The notes beneath the pieces were generated by a model. It was not told where the DNA came from and ran no database searches. It worked only from the letters and a program-made list of their open reading frames with translations. From assembly GCA_025936755.1 (NCBI GenBank), contig JAICSS010000012.1:1-64000 (forward strand): a stretch of DNA of 64,000 nt, in the 5' to 3' direction. The stretch's first letter is position 1. Each line of letters starts with the position of its first letter. Positions 49,424-58,617 of the stretch are shown piece by piece. The position numbers and the translations under genes were made by a program. Source of the stretch: Solirubrobacterales bacterium (GTDB taxonomy: Bacteria > Actinomycetota > Thermoleophilia > Solirubrobacterales > 70-9).

Positions 49424-51568
49424 CTACTTGATGAACAGCATCTCCTCGTACTTCGGCAGCGGCCAGAGGTCGTCGGCGACGACGCGCTCGAGCTTGTCGG
49501 CGGCGTCGCGGACGCTGTCCATCGCGCCGAGCTGCTTGTCGCGGGCGTGCTTGGCCATCTCCAGGCCCTCGAGGCCGGGGTCGGCGTTGGCCGCTTCCAG
49601 CTCTCCCAGGCCGGCGACCAGCTCGTCGACGAGGCCGCGGACCTCGCCCTCGATGGCCGAGACGCCGGACTCGCCGATCAGCGCCAGATAGCGCAGCGCC
49701 GCCGGCAGGATCATCGTCTTCGCGATCGAGAAGGCCGTCTCCGCCTCGATGTTGGCCCGCAGCCAGTACTGCTCGACCCAGACCTCGTAGCGGGACTCCA
49801 GCTCCCCTTTGGAGAGGACGTGGTAGTTCTCGAACGCCGCGACGGTGCTGTCGGCCAGCACCTCCGGCAGCGCGTCCGGGGTCGTTTTCAGGTTCTTCAG
49901 CCCGCGCCGCTCGGCCTCCCGGTGCCACTCCTCGGAGTAGTTGTCGCCGCCGAAGCAGATCTCCTTGTTGGCCAGGTAGCTCTCTTTGACGATCTCGATC
50001 ACGGCCTGCGGCATCTGCTCGCCGCCGTTCAGCCTCGCCTCCAGCTTGCCGGCGAGCTCGTCGATCGCCTCGGCCGCGATCGTGTTCAGGACCGTGTTCG
50101 GGAAGCCGAGCGACATGCTCGACCCCAGCGCCCGGAACTCGAATTTGTTGCCGGTGAAGGCGAACGGCGAGGTGCGGTTGCGGTCGCCGCCGTGCAGCGG
50201 CAGCGGCGGCAGCACCTGCGCCCCGAGGTCGAGGAAGGAGGCCGGCGTGTTCGGGTCGCCTTCGCCGGTCGCGATCGCCTCGAACGCTTTTTCCAGCTCA
50301 CCGCCGAGGAAGATCGAGATGATCGCCGGCGGCGCCTCGTTGGCGCCGAGGCGGTGGTCCTGGCCGATGTTCGCGACCGAGGCGCGCAGCAGCCCCTGGT
50401 GCTTGTTGACCGCCTGGATCACCGCCGTGCAGAAGAACAGGAAGTGGATGTTGTCCGCCGGCGTCTCGCCCGGGTTGAGCAGGTTGGCGCCGGTGTCGGT
50501 CCCCATCGACCAGTTGTTGTGCTTGCCGGAGCCGTTGACCCCGGCGAACGGCTTCTCGTGCAGGAGGCAGACGAGGCCGTAGCGGCGGGCGACGTTTTCC
50601 AGCGTCTGCATCAGCAGCTGCTGATGGTCGGAGCCGACGTTGGAGTTCTCGAAGATCGGGGCGATCTCGTACTGGGCCGGCGCCACCTCGTTGTGGCGGG
50701 TCTTGACCGGGATCCCGAGCTTGCGCATCTCCAGCTCCGACTCGAGCATGAAGGCGAGCACCCGCTCCGGGATCGAGCCGAAGTAGTGGTCGTCTAGCTC
50801 GTGGCCCTTCGGCGGCTTGGCGCCGAAGAGGGTGCGGCCGGTGGCGATCAGGTCGGGCCGCTCGAAGAAGTACTGCTCGTCGATCAGGAAGTACTCCTGC
50901 TCGGGGCCGACGGTGGTGAAGACGCGCTGGCTCTCCTCGTCGCCGAGCAGCCGCAGCGCCTTGATCGCCGAGCGACTGAGGGCGTCCATCGAGCGCAGCA
51001 GCGGGATCTTCGCGTCGAGCGCCTCGCCGGTCCAGGAGGCGAAGGCGGTGGGGATGCAGAGCAGCGCCCCGTTCGGGTTCTCGAGGATGAAGGCGGGGCT
51101 GGTCGGGTCCCAGGCGGTGTAGCCGCGGGCCTCGAAGGTGGCGCGGACGCCGCCGGTCGGGAACGAGGAGGCGTCGGGCTCGCCCTGGATCAGCTCCTTG
51201 CCGGAGAAGCCGGCCAGCGCCTTGCCTTCGTCGGCCGGCTCGAAGAAGGAGTCGTGCTTCTCCGCGGTCGAGCCGGTCAGCGGCTGGAACATGTGGGTGT
51301 AGTGGGTGGCGCCGTTCTCCAGCGCCCATTCCTTCATCGCCTCGGCGACCGCGTCGGCCAGGCTCGGATCCAGCGCCTCGCCGCCCTCGAGCGTCGTCTG
51401 CAGCTTCTCGAAGACGTCCTTCGGCAGCCGGTCCTTCTGCGCCGCTGCCGAGAACACGTTCTGCCCGAACGGGTTGTTCTCCGGGATGGTCAGGTCCTGC
51501 GCGCCGAGGGCCCCTCCGTTGGAGCTCCACTGGGCCGCGGTCACGTTTTGCTGGCGAATGCGAGTCAT
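49424..51568 (-). CDS. glnN: type III glutamine synthetase
   Basis: 714 residues, twice the length of GSI and typical for GSIII. Diagnostic segments: [99 protein letters not shown] and [19 protein letters not shown]. It makes glutamine from glutamate and ammonia with ATP; GSIII is found in cyanobacteria, Bacteroidetes and some Actinobacteria. An ammonium transporter lies 5 kb away. The start lies about 120 bases downstream of an inverted repeat (51685-51702) that may be a regulatory site. Convergent with the small membrane gene, with a 108-base inverted repeat between. Confidence 0.95.
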   Translation of the reverse strand: MTRIRQQNVTAAQWSSNGGALGAQDLTIPENNPFGQNVFSAAAQKDRLPKDVFEKLQTTLEGGEALDPSLADAVAEAMKEWALENGATHYTHMFQPLTGSTAEKHDSFFEPADEGKALAGFSGKELIQGEPDASSFPTGGVRATFEARGYTAWDPTSPAFILENPNGALLCIPTAFASWTGEALDAKIPLLRSMDALSRSAIKALRLLGDEESQRVFTTVGPEQEYFLIDEQYFFERPDLIATGRTLFGAKPPKGHELDDHYFGSIPERVLAFMLESELEMRKLGIPVKTRHNEVAPAQYEIAPIFENSNVGSDHQQLLMQTLENVARRYGLVCLLHEKPFAGVNGSGKHNNWSMGTDTGANLLNPGETPADNIHFLFFCTAVIQAVNKHQGLLRASVANIGQDHRLGANEAPPAIISIFLGGELEKAFEAIATGEGDPNTPASFLDLGAQVLPPLPLHGGDRNRTSPFAFTGNKFEFRALGSSMSLGFPNTVLNTIAAEAIDELAGKLEARLNGGEQMPQAVIEIVKESYLANKEICFGGDNYSEEWHREAERRGLKNLKTTPDALPEVLADSTVAAFENYHVLSKGELESRYEVWVEQYWLRANIEAETAFSIAKTMILPAALRYLALIGESGVSAIEGEVRGLVDELVAGLGELEAANADPGLEGLEMAKHARDKQLGAMDSVRDAADKLERVVADDLWPLPKYEEMLFIK

Positions 51569-51684
51569 CGGTCGGGTTTCTCCCCCACTAGCGCGCGCTC
51601 GGTTGTCCCGGCGCGATTGATTGAAAGTCTCGGTCCCTCGAAAAAGAGCGCCACAGAGCCTAATAGCGGCTGCGGTATCGCGCT

Positions 51685-51702
51685 TTTGTACCGCCGTACA
51701 AA
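51685..51702 (-). promoter_or_regulatory. inverted repeat TTTGTAC-CGCC-GTACAAA upstream of glutamine synthetase
   Basis: Seven-base perfect arms about 120 bases before the glutamine synthetase start and about 80 after the NlpC/P60 stop. The remaining 213-base intergenic region shows no gene. The repeat could be a nitrogen-control operator; it does not match the GlnR box I know. Confidence 0.4.
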
Positions 51703-51781
51703 GCTCGGGCGGAGGGACTTATCCCCGCTGTCGCCGCAGCCGAGATCGACCCCACCCGGCTGTGCCGAAAGTCGGATGCGG

Positions 51782-52312
51782 TTACTGGAGGGGGGTCGCC
51801 TGCAGCAGCCCGAGCGGGTGGCGCAGGCGGAAGCCGCCGGTGGGACGCATCTGCTCGCTCCAGCCGGGGCCGCTGCGGTCGCCGTCTTCGCTGTAGGAGG
51901 TGTCCCAGCGGAGGCCGGCGATCACGGCGAAGACGTGTTCCTCGTTGGCGTAGATGCGGACCCAGGAGCCGGCGCCGCCGCCGCCCCAGCGCATGAAGCC
52001 GGTCGAGTCGAGCGGCGATTCGAGCAGGCCGGCGGCGTGCATCACGTAGCTGACCGAGCCCGAGCAGTCGTAGCCGCGCGAGCTCCAGCTGCGGTGGCCG
52101 CCGCCCCAGACGTAGGGTCGGTGGCGGATCCGGTTGGCGGCTTCGATCATCGCCTTCACCGCCGGCGGCGCCGAGGGCGGGGCGACGGCGCGGCCGTCGC
52201 CGACCAGCTTCGCCTGCGGCACCGCGGCCGAGGCCGGCGACGCCGAGCCGAGCAGAGCGCCGCAGCAGAGCAGCGCGCAGACGATCGTCAGGAACTTCCC
52301 CCACCTTCGCAT
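51782..52312 (-). CDS. exported NlpC/P60-like peptidoglycan hydrolase
   Basis: 176 residues. Signal peptide to about residue 30 (SASPASAA). The NlpC/P60 (DL-endopeptidase) marks are YDCSGSVSYVMHAAGLL with Cys83 and EEHVFAVIAGLRWDT with His126. RPYVWGGGHRSW upstream is also typical (RxPYxWGG). It would cleave the stem peptide of peptidoglycan. No SH3 or LysM targeting domain is present. ATG 52312. Its gene runs toward glutamine synthetase. A TetR remnant ends 24 bases upstream of its start. Confidence 0.85.
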   Translation of the reverse strand: MRRWGKFLTIVCALLCCGALLGSASPASAAVPQAKLVGDGRAVAPPSAPPAVKAMIEAANRIRHRPYVWGGGHRSWSSRGYDCSGSVSYVMHAAGLLESPLDSTGFMRWGGGGAGSWVRIYANEEHVFAVIAGLRWDTSYSEDGDRSGPGWSEQMRPTGGFRLRHPLGLLQATPLQ

Positions 52313-52336
52313 GAAGGTGCTGTATCGACCGGGTGC

Positions 52337-52745
52337 TCAGGAGACTTGAGCGGGGTCCGGCGGCGAGCCGGCGGCGATCAGGGCGCCCGTCAGGACACCC
52401 AGCAGGAGGTCGCGCATCTCTTCGCGCCCGACGTCGCCGTGCTCGATCCAGTTGAGGCAGGCGCCGTCCATGAACCAGAGCCAGCCGCTGACCGCGGTCC
52501 GCGCTTTCGGCGGCGCGCCGTCGGGGTAGAGGCCGTCGAGGATTCGCTGCGCCGTCTCCCGCCGCACCTCTTCGATCAGGTCGCGGATCGCGGCGACGCC
52601 GGTCGCGCTCTGCATCAGGTTGCGGTAGCGACCGCGTTCTCCTCGACCAGGGAGAGGAACCCGTCGAGGCTCTTGGTCAGCTGCTCGACCGGAGGCAGCT
52701 CGGGGTCGGGGGCGGTCCGCTCCCAGAGCCGCTCGGCCCAGGGCG
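52337..52745 (-). pseudogene. TetR-family regulator remnant: no HTH, one frameshift
   Basis: The last 92 codons (52337-52615) read like a TetR ligand-binding domain (IRDLIEEVRRETAQRILDGL; WLWFMDGACLNWI). Continuing upstream on the minus strand, the sequence codes EQLTKSLDGFLSLVEENAV in another frame; a missing base near 52632-52636 breaks the join to AYRNLMQSATG. Upstream of about 52745 the TetR reading ends, without a start codon or helix-turn-helix. At the same spot the plus-strand DUF2339 fragment begins. The gene therefore looks broken both by a frameshift and by loss of its 5' third. Confidence 0.7.
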
Positions 52746-52748
52746 ACG

Positions 52749-53144
52749 GTGGTCGGCTACCTCAGCGCCGCCGGCTTCGTCTACCTGGGCTCGATCGCGA
52801 TCATCGAGGTGATCGGCGACAACGCCGGCGGCGAAGCACGCCAGATCGGCCAGTCCTGGCTCTCGGCCTTCTGGACGGCGACCGGCCTCGGCGCGGTCGT
52901 CTGGGGCATGGTCCGGCGCTCGCCGCAGGCCCGCCTCGGCGGCCTCGCCCTGCTGGCGGTGGCGATCGTCAAGGTCTGGACCTACGACCTCTCCGAGCTG
53001 GAAGAGCTGGCCCGGGCGCTCTCCTTCGTCGCCCTCGGCCTGCTGCTGCTGGCCGGCGCCTTCGCCTACCAGCGCTTCAAGCCGGAGGAGGAAGAGGAGC
53101 CCGTCGAAGAGGTGGCGGAGGGGGAGCCGCAGCTCTTCCCATAG
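52749..53144 (+). CDS. C-terminal fragment of a DUF2339-like membrane protein
   Basis: 131 residues with three to four helices. GLGAVVWGMVRRSPQARLGGLALLAVAIVKVWTYDLSELEELARALSFVALGLLLLAGAFAYQR matches the C-terminal end of DUF2339 proteins, which are usually several hundred to a thousand residues long. The visible GTG 52749 is only where the frame happens to begin; the bulk of the gene is missing. The break coincides with the end of the divergent TetR remnant, as if one deletion had removed the 5' parts of both. Whether the fragment is expressed is doubtful. An assembly error could look the same. Confidence 0.6.
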   Translation: MVGYLSAAGFVYLGSIAIIEVIGDNAGGEARQIGQSWLSAFWTATGLGAVVWGMVRRSPQARLGGLALLAVAIVKVWTYDLSELEELARALSFVALGLLLLAGAFAYQRFKPEEEEEPVEEVAEGEPQLFP

Positions 53145-53237
53145 GCGGGCGAGCGGGAGCCCCGGGCATCTGTATAGCCTGCGGTTCCCGCGGCCCGCGC
53201 CGCTCCACAAAGCCGAAAAAGAGAGGGTTCACTCTTC

Positions 53238-55238
53238 ATGTTCGTCTCCAAGGCCGCCGTCGTCGGCGGCGGCACCATGGGCGGCGAGATCGCGCAGGCG
53301 ATCGCCGCCTCCGACATCCCCGTCGTCGTCAAGGACATCGACCAGAAGTTCGTCGACGCCGCCCTCGACAAAGCCCGCGGCGTCACCGAGGGGCAGCTCG
53401 CCCGGCTGGTCAAGAAGGAGAAGCTGACCCAGGAGCAGGCCGACGCGCGGCTGGCCGAGGTGATGGGGAACATCACCGGCGCCACCACCTACGAGGAGTT
53501 CGGCGACGTCGACTTCGTGATCGAGGCGGTGCCGGAGAAGATGGAGATCAAGCAGGCGGTCTTCCGCGAGATCGACGCGGCGACCCCGGGGCACGCGATT
53601 CTCACGTCCAACACCTCCTCGCTCTCGATCACCGAGATCGGCGAGGCGACGCTGCGCCCCGACAAGGTCGTCGGCTTCCACTTCTTCTACCCGGCGTCGA
53701 TCATGCCGCTGGTCGAGGTGATCGTCGGCGAGGACTCCTCGCAGGAGACCGCCACCGCCGCCTACAACTTCGCCCAGGCGATCAAGAAGCAGCCGATCGT
53801 CTGCGGCGAGGTCCCCGGCTTCGTCGTCAACCGGATCCTGATGGCGACGATGGGGGAGATCTGGCGCGCCCAGGAGGAGCAGGGGCTGTCGCTGAAGGCG
53901 ATCGACGAGGCGATCGCCGGCGCCCAGCTGGCGCCGATGGGCCCGTTCTTCCTCACCGACCTGCTCGGCCTCGACACCGTCTTCCACGTCGCCGAGCACC
54001 TGCACGAGTCCTACGGCGAGAGCTTCTACGTCCACGAGGGCCTGCGGGGGCTGGTCTCCGAGGGCAAGCTCGGCGCCAAGACCGGCGGCGAGGGCTTCTT
54101 CAAGGACGGCGAGCAGAACGTCCCCGGCGACGTCGAGCCCGACGCCGAGGAGCTGGTGGCGATGTTCTCCAGCCGTGCCCTGATCGAGGCCTGCCTGCTG
54201 GTCGAGGAGGGCGTCTGCTCGGTCCGCGACATCGACCTCGGGATGATGGCCGGGGCCGGCCTCGACCCGCGCAAAGGCCTGCTGCCGCCGTTCTGGAAAG
54301 CCGACGTCACCGGGCTCGACCAGGTGCTGGAGACGATGGAGGGGCTGGAGGAGCGCTACGGCGAGCGCTTCAGCCCACCCGTCACCCTGAAGCGCCTGGT
54401 CGCCCAGGGCCGCCACGGCCTCGGCACGGGGCAGGGCTTCTACCCCTACCCGCAGGCCGACGAGGGCGAGCAGACCGAGACGGTGAAGCTGGAGACCCGC
54501 GGCGGCGTCGCGATCGCCTGGCTCGCCAACCTGCCGATGAACTCGCTCTCCCCGCAGGTGATCGCCGACCTGGAGACGGTCTGGAACCGTCTCAAGGAGG
54601 GCGGCGAGGTCGGGGCGATGGTGATCGCCTCCGCGGTCCCGGTCGTCTTCTCCGCCGGCGCCGACATCAAGGCCTTCACGACGCTCGACGAGGCCAGCGG
54701 GGCGGACCTGATCAACCGCGCCCACGCGCTCTTCCGCGACTTCGGCAAGGCGCGGGTCGCGACGATCGCCGCGGTCAACTCGATCGCCTTCGGCGGCGGC
54801 TGCGAGCTGGCGATGGCCTGCGACGTGCGGATCGCCGCCGAGGCCGCGGTCTTCGGCCAGCCCGAGGTGAAGCTGGGGATCATCCCCGGCTTCGGCGGCA
54901 CCCAGCGCCTGGCCCGCCTGGTCGGGCCGAACAAGGCGCTGGAGCTGAACCTGGTCGGCGACGCGATCCTCTCCGAGGAGGCGCTGGAGCTGGGCCTCGT
55001 CAACCGCGTCGTCCCCGACCACGAGCTGTTCGAGACGGCGCTGATGTGGGGCCGCAAGCTGGCGGCGCGGGCGCCGGTCGCGGTCGAGCAGATCAAGACC
55101 GTCTCCCACCAGGGCGACATCGACGCCGGCATCGAGGCCGAGAAGCAGGGCTTCGCCACCGCCTTCGGCAGCGAGGACGCCAAGGAGGGCATCGGCGCCT
55201 TCCTCGGCAAGCGCACCCCGAAGTGGAGCGGCAGGTAA
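53238..55238 (+). CDS. 3-hydroxyacyl-CoA dehydrogenase / enoyl-CoA hydratase fusion
   Basis: 666 residues. N-terminal 3-hydroxyacyl-CoA dehydrogenase: Rossmann loop VVGGGTMGGEIAQAIA, NTSSLSITEI, VGFHFFYPA and GFVVNRILM. C-terminal enoyl-CoA hydratase (from about residue 420): FSAGADIKAF with the oxyanion loop, AFGGGCELAMACDVRIA and QPEVKLGIIPGFGGTQRLARLVG with the catalytic Glu pair. Together they perform steps two and three of beta-oxidation. The order is the reverse of E. coli FadB (hydratase first). GAGAGGG lies ten bases before ATG 53238. The deacetylase gene follows 11 bases after. No thiolase is in the window; the acyl-CoA dehydrogenase at 33 kb supplies step one. Confidence 0.95.
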   Translation: MFVSKAAVVGGGTMGGEIAQAIAASDIPVVVKDIDQKFVDAALDKARGVTEGQLARLVKKEKLTQEQADARLAEVMGNITGATTYEEFGDVDFVIEAVPEKMEIKQAVFREIDAATPGHAILTSNTSSLSITEIGEATLRPDKVVGFHFFYPASIMPLVEVIVGEDSSQETATAAYNFAQAIKKQPIVCGEVPGFVVNRILMATMGEIWRAQEEQGLSLKAIDEAIAGAQLAPMGPFFLTDLLGLDTVFHVAEHLHESYGESFYVHEGLRGLVSEGKLGAKTGGEGFFKDGEQNVPGDVEPDAEELVAMFSSRALIEACLLVEEGVCSVRDIDLGMMAGAGLDPRKGLLPPFWKADVTGLDQVLETMEGLEERYGERFSPPVTLKRLVAQGRHGLGTGQGFYPYPQADEGEQTETVKLETRGGVAIAWLANLPMNSLSPQVIADLETVWNRLKEGGEVGAMVIASAVPVVFSAGADIKAFTTLDEASGADLINRAHALFRDFGKARVATIAAVNSIAFGGGCELAMACDVRIAAEAAVFGQPEVKLGIIPGFGGTQRLARLVGPNKALELNLVGDAILSEEALELGLVNRVVPDHELFETALMWGRKLAARAPVAVEQIKTVSHQGDIDAGIEAEKQGFATAFGSEDAKEGIGAFLGKRTPKWSGR

Positions 55239-55249
55239 CGACGCCGCAG

Positions 55250-55984
55250 GTGGAGCGACTGGCCGAGCTGCTCGGCCGGTCGCGCCGCGCCGTCGCCCTC
55301 ACCGGCGCCGGCGTCTCGGTCCCCTCGGGGATCCCGGACTTCCGCACGCCGGAGACGGGGCTGTGGGCGAAGGTGGACCCGATGGAGGTCGCCCACATCG
55401 GCGTCTTCGAACGGGAGCCGGAGCGGTTCTGGTCCTACTACCGGCCGCGCTTCCAAGCCCTGGGGGACAAGGAGCCGAACCGGGCGCACGAGGCTCTGGC
55501 GGAGCTGGAGCGGCGGGGGCTGATCGAGGGCGTGATCACCCAGAACGTCGACCGCCTGCACCGCGCAGCGGGCTCGGAGAACGTGATCGAGGTCCACGGC
55601 TCGATCGAGACCTCCTCCTGCACCGCTTGCGGGACTTCGTTCGGACTGGAGGAGGTCGACGATCTCTTCGACGAGGGCGGCGTCGCGATCTGCGCCGCCT
55701 GCGGCGATGCGGTCAAACCCGACGTCGTCCTCTTCGGCGAGATGCTGCCGGCAGCGGCGCTCGAGCGGGCGACCGAGCTGGCGGCAGCGGCGGACCTGAT
55801 GCTCTGCGTCGGCTCCTCGCTGGCCGTGCACCCCGTCGCGGGGCTGCCCCAGCTGACCCTGGACGGGGGCGGGCGGCTGGCGATCGTCACCAAGGGCGAG
55901 ACGCCCTACGACGCCGATGCCGTGCTGAAGCTCGGCGGCGAGGTCGACGAGGAGCTGGGCGCTCTCGTCGAGGCCCTGAGCTGA
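55250..55984 (+). CDS. cobB: Sir2-family NAD-dependent protein deacylase
   Basis: 244 residues from GTG 55250. Sirtuin marks: GAGVSVPSGIPDFR (18-32), TQNVDRLH (97-104), catalytic His116 in EVHGSIE, zinc Cys at 124/127 and 148/151, and VGSSLAV. It removes acyl groups from lysines using NAD+. Next to a beta-oxidation fusion gene it may regulate acetyl-CoA metabolism by deacetylating enzymes, as CobB does for acetyl-CoA synthetase. The Ala-Tyr-Arg-Arg motif that favours desuccinylation is not seen, so deacetylation is more likely. Start choice: first GTG after the fadB-like stop. Confidence 0.9.
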   Translation: MERLAELLGRSRRAVALTGAGVSVPSGIPDFRTPETGLWAKVDPMEVAHIGVFEREPERFWSYYRPRFQALGDKEPNRAHEALAELERRGLIEGVITQNVDRLHRAAGSENVIEVHGSIETSSCTACGTSFGLEEVDDLFDEGGVAICAACGDAVKPDVVLFGEMLPAAALERATELAAAADLMLCVGSSLAVHPVAGLPQLTLDGGGRLAIVTKGETPYDADAVLKLGGEVDEELGALVEALS

Positions 55985-55999
55985 ACCCGGGCGGAGCCC

Positions 56000-56317
56000 C
56001 TAGAACCTGACGCGCTGCGCCCGGCAGTCGCCGACGATCGTTTCGGCCCGGGCACCGTCGAACCGCGCCGCGCGGGTGCAGACCCTGACGGCTTCCTGTC
56101 CGCAGGCGCTGATCGTTTCCGCGCCGACGATGCCGGCGACCTGGGAGCGAATGCAGCCCTTGGCCGGGCCGGGGTTGCTGTCGCCGACGGTGAAGAAGAC
56201 CACCCCCAGCATCGTGGCGAGGGTGAGGAGGAGGGCGGCCATCGCGGCTCGCCGCTCGCGGGTGTTGAGCTTGTAGAGCGGGGTCGTCTGCCGCTCGTAA
56301 TGGCCTTCCAGTGGCAT
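56000..56317 (-). CDS. small single-helix membrane protein
   Basis: 105 residues. One helix at about 29-47 (LLLTLATMLGVVFFTVGD) between a charged cytoplasmic N-terminus and an extracytoplasmic tail with three Cys (CIRSQVAGIVGAETISACGQEAVRVC) and a fourth near the end. The tail is likely stabilised by disulfides. No family recognised. ATG 56317 chosen; a TATGGT lies nine bases before it. Confidence 0.5.
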   Translation of the reverse strand: MPLEGHYERQTTPLYKLNTRERRAAMAALLLTLATMLGVVFFTVGDSNPGPAKGCIRSQVAGIVGAETISACGQEAVRVCTRAARFDGARAETIVGDCRAQRVRF

Positions 56318-56471
56318 CGCGAGGCCACCATATCGCTCTGCGGAGAGCGGAATTTCGCCATCGGGGCGAAGCCCGGGCGGCGATCTTTGGACAGTTGTAC
56401 CTAGCGACTCCGGGGCAGCGGCGACAGGGTGGGGCGGTCCATCCGGGTCAAAGAAAGGAAGCGCCAGTTCA

Positions 56472-57836
56472 ATGGAATATCTGAGCGAAGGGGCCAACTC
56501 GTGGCAGATGACGGCCGCCACGCTGGTGGGGCTGATGAGCGTCCCGGGGTTGGTCGTCCTCTACGGCGGCGTCATGCAGAAACGCTGGTCCGTCAACTCG
56601 ATGATGATGGCGTTCGTCGCCTTCGCGATCGTGCTCGTCCTCTGGGTGCTGGTCGGCTTCAAGATGGCTTTCGGAGACCCGATGCACATCTTCGGCGCGA
56701 CCAGCGGCTTCTTCGGCAACATGTGGGGCAGGCCGGGCTCGATCCTCAATAGCCACAGCCTGCTGGAACAGGCGCACATCGGCGACCTGCCGGAAGAAGA
56801 ATTCCTCTTCCCGATGTCGACCCTGGCCTACTTCCAGATCGTCTTCGCGGGAATCACGCCGCTGCTGATGCTCGGGTCCGTCCTCGGCCGCTTCAACTTC
56901 AAGGCCTGGATCCCGTTCGTCGCCCTCTGGACCCTGCTCGTCTACACGATCAACGCTTTCATGATCTGGGGCGGCGGCTTCTTCGCCCAGCAGGGCGCGA
57001 TCGACTACTCCGGCGGCTACGTGATCCATCTCGCCGCCGGCGTCTCCGGCTTCGTCGCCGCCTGGGTGATCGGGCCGCGGCTGCAGCGCGACCGAGAGGT
57101 GGACGCACCGAACAACCTGGCGATGGTCGCGATCGGGGCCGGGCTGCTGTGGATGGGCTGGAACGGGTTCAACGGCGGCGACTGGTACAGCGCCGGCGAA
57201 GTCGCCTCCGCCTCGCTGCTCAACACCAACATCTGCGTCGCCGTCGCTTTCCTCGTCTGGGTCGGGATGGACTACCTGACGGGACGCAAGCCGAGCCTGA
57301 TCGGCAGCGTCAACGGGATGATCGTCGGCCTCGTCGCGATCACCCCGGGCGCCGGCTTCGTCAACGGCTGGGGGGCGATCGCGATCGGCGTCGTCGCCTC
57401 GGTGCTTGTCTACCTGGCGCTCAACTACCTCAGCCGCATGCGGCCCTTCCGCAACGTCGACGACACCCTCGGCGTCGTCTACACCCACGGCTTCGCCGGG
57501 GTGGCGGGCGGTCTCCTGGTCGGCGTCTTCGCCAACAACCTGATGGCCGGCGAACACGAAGGGCTGATCTCCGGCGGCGGGCTGCACCTGCTCTGGGTTC
57601 AGGCCTACACGGCGGCCTGGGTGATCGCCTTCTCGGCGATCGGGACGTTCATCCTCCTCAAGCTGGTCGGCCTGGTGGTCCCCCTGAGGATGACCGAGGA
57701 GGACATGGAGACGGGCGACATCGCCGTCCACGGGCACGAGGTGTACCCGTCGGACGTGCCGTCGCTGGGCTATCCGGACGGCATCCCCGCGAGTCAGGCG
57801 ACGAGTCGACCCGCGCCGGCCGGCGGCGCCGCTTAG
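56472..57836 (+). CDS. amt: ammonium transporter (Amt)
   Basis: 454 residues with 11 helices. Amt family segments: GLMSVPGLVVLYGGVMQKRWSVNSMMM, IDYSGGYVIHLAAGVSGF (first twin-His), NMAMVAIGAG-type and GFVNGWGAIAIGVVAS plus VVYTHGFAGVAGGLLVG (second twin-His). Amt moves ammonium through a hydrophobic pore. There is no GlnK gene next door, unlike the usual amtB-glnK pair; the universal stress protein gene comes next instead. AAAGGAAG lies about ten bases before ATG. The C-terminus is long and Pro-rich. With the type III glutamine synthetase it forms an assimilation route. Confidence 0.94.
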   Translation: MEYLSEGANSWQMTAATLVGLMSVPGLVVLYGGVMQKRWSVNSMMMAFVAFAIVLVLWVLVGFKMAFGDPMHIFGATSGFFGNMWGRPGSILNSHSLLEQAHIGDLPEEEFLFPMSTLAYFQIVFAGITPLLMLGSVLGRFNFKAWIPFVALWTLLVYTINAFMIWGGGFFAQQGAIDYSGGYVIHLAAGVSGFVAAWVIGPRLQRDREVDAPNNLAMVAIGAGLLWMGWNGFNGGDWYSAGEVASASLLNTNICVAVAFLVWVGMDYLTGRKPSLIGSVNGMIVGLVAITPGAGFVNGWGAIAIGVVASVLVYLALNYLSRMRPFRNVDDTLGVVYTHGFAGVAGGLLVGVFANNLMAGEHEGLISGGGLHLLWVQAYTAAWVIAFSAIGTFILLKLVGLVVPLRMTEEDMETGDIAVHGHEVYPSDVPSLGYPDGIPASQATSRPAPAGGAA

Positions 57837-57859
57837 GGAGCCGTTGCCAAACGTGGACT

Positions 57860-57890
57860 GGAACCGCCCTCCTCTCTCCAGGGCGGTTCC
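57860..57890 (+). terminator. hairpin after the ammonium transporter gene
   Basis: An 11-bp perfect stem (57860-57870 with 57880-57890, loop of nine) 23 bases after the stop. No T-run follows, so it may terminate weakly or protect the 3' end. Confidence 0.5.
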
Positions 57891-57936
57891 GGTCTGCCAA
57901 CCTGGCCTGACCCATGTTCGAACGGAGGCAGCTCCA

Positions 57937-58617
57937 ATGGCATTGAAGATCATCGTTTCCTACGACGACACCGACAACGACCGCGACGCGCTGGCGCTCG
58001 GCCGTCTCCTCGCTTCCTCGGGGGCCGATCTCTCGCTCGCCTATGTCCGCCACTCCTCCGGCGCATCGCTGGAGCAGGAGCAGGCCGAGCAACTGCTGGC
58101 TCGCGGCGCCGCCTCGATCGGTGCTCCGGAGATGCAGCAGTACGTGGTGGTCAATCCCGCCACCAGCGTCGGCCTCACCGAACTGGCCGAGCAGGAGAAG
58201 GCCGACGTGATCGTCTTCGGCTCCGAATACCGGACCGCCGCGGGCTTGGTCAAGCCGGGGATATCGGCTCACAAACTGCTCCTGGGCGGCCCCTCGGCGA
58301 TCGCCGTCGCGCCGGCCGGCTTCCACGCCGACCCCGGCCCCGGCGTCGACGTCCTCGGGGTCCTCGACGAGGGGGACCCTGCCGCTCGCGACACCGCCGC
58401 CAGCCTCGCCGGGGCGCTCGGCGCCGAGGTCGCCGAGCATGGTTCGGGGCCGGTCGACCTCTTGGTCGTCGGTTCCCGCCCAGAGGCACTCGACGGCAGG
58501 GTCGTCCTCAGCGCCGCCAGCGATTACGCCGTCGAGGCGGCCACCCACCCGGTGCTGGTGATCCCGCGCGGTGTCCCGGTGGACTTCGAAGCTGCCCCGG
58601 CGGCTACCGCTGGATGA
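57937..58617 (+). CDS. universal stress protein family protein
   Basis: 226 residues, longer than a single Usp domain (about 140). The first domain (KIIVSYDDTDNDRDALALGRLLA; ADVIVFGSEYR; SAHKLLLGGPSAIAVAP) is clear; the remainder (VDVLGVLDEGDP; VDLLVVGSRPEALDGRV; THPVLVIPRG) looks like a truncated second copy. The ATP-binding motif GxxGxx(9)GS is degenerate. Role: stress response, no known reaction. GGAGG lies nine bases before ATG 57937. Its end overlaps the convergent small gene by 14 bases. Confidence 0.82.
   Translation: MALKIIVSYDDTDNDRDALALGRLLASSGADLSLAYVRHSSGASLEQEQAEQLLARGAASIGAPEMQQYVVVNPATSVGLTELAEQEKADVIVFGSEYRTAAGLVKPGISAHKLLLGGPSAIAVAPAGFHADPGPGVDVLGVLDEGDPAARDTAASLAGALGAEVAEHGSGPVDLLVVGSRPEALDGRVVLSAASDYAVEAATHPVLVIPRGVPVDFEAAPAATAG

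Noticed and set aside
50801-55249. Very long open frame on the plus strand across glutamine synthetase
   Set aside because: Low-complexity Arg/Gly/Ala composition and exact antisense to a real gene; a GC-rich frame shadow. Only its 3' end (sirtuin) is real.
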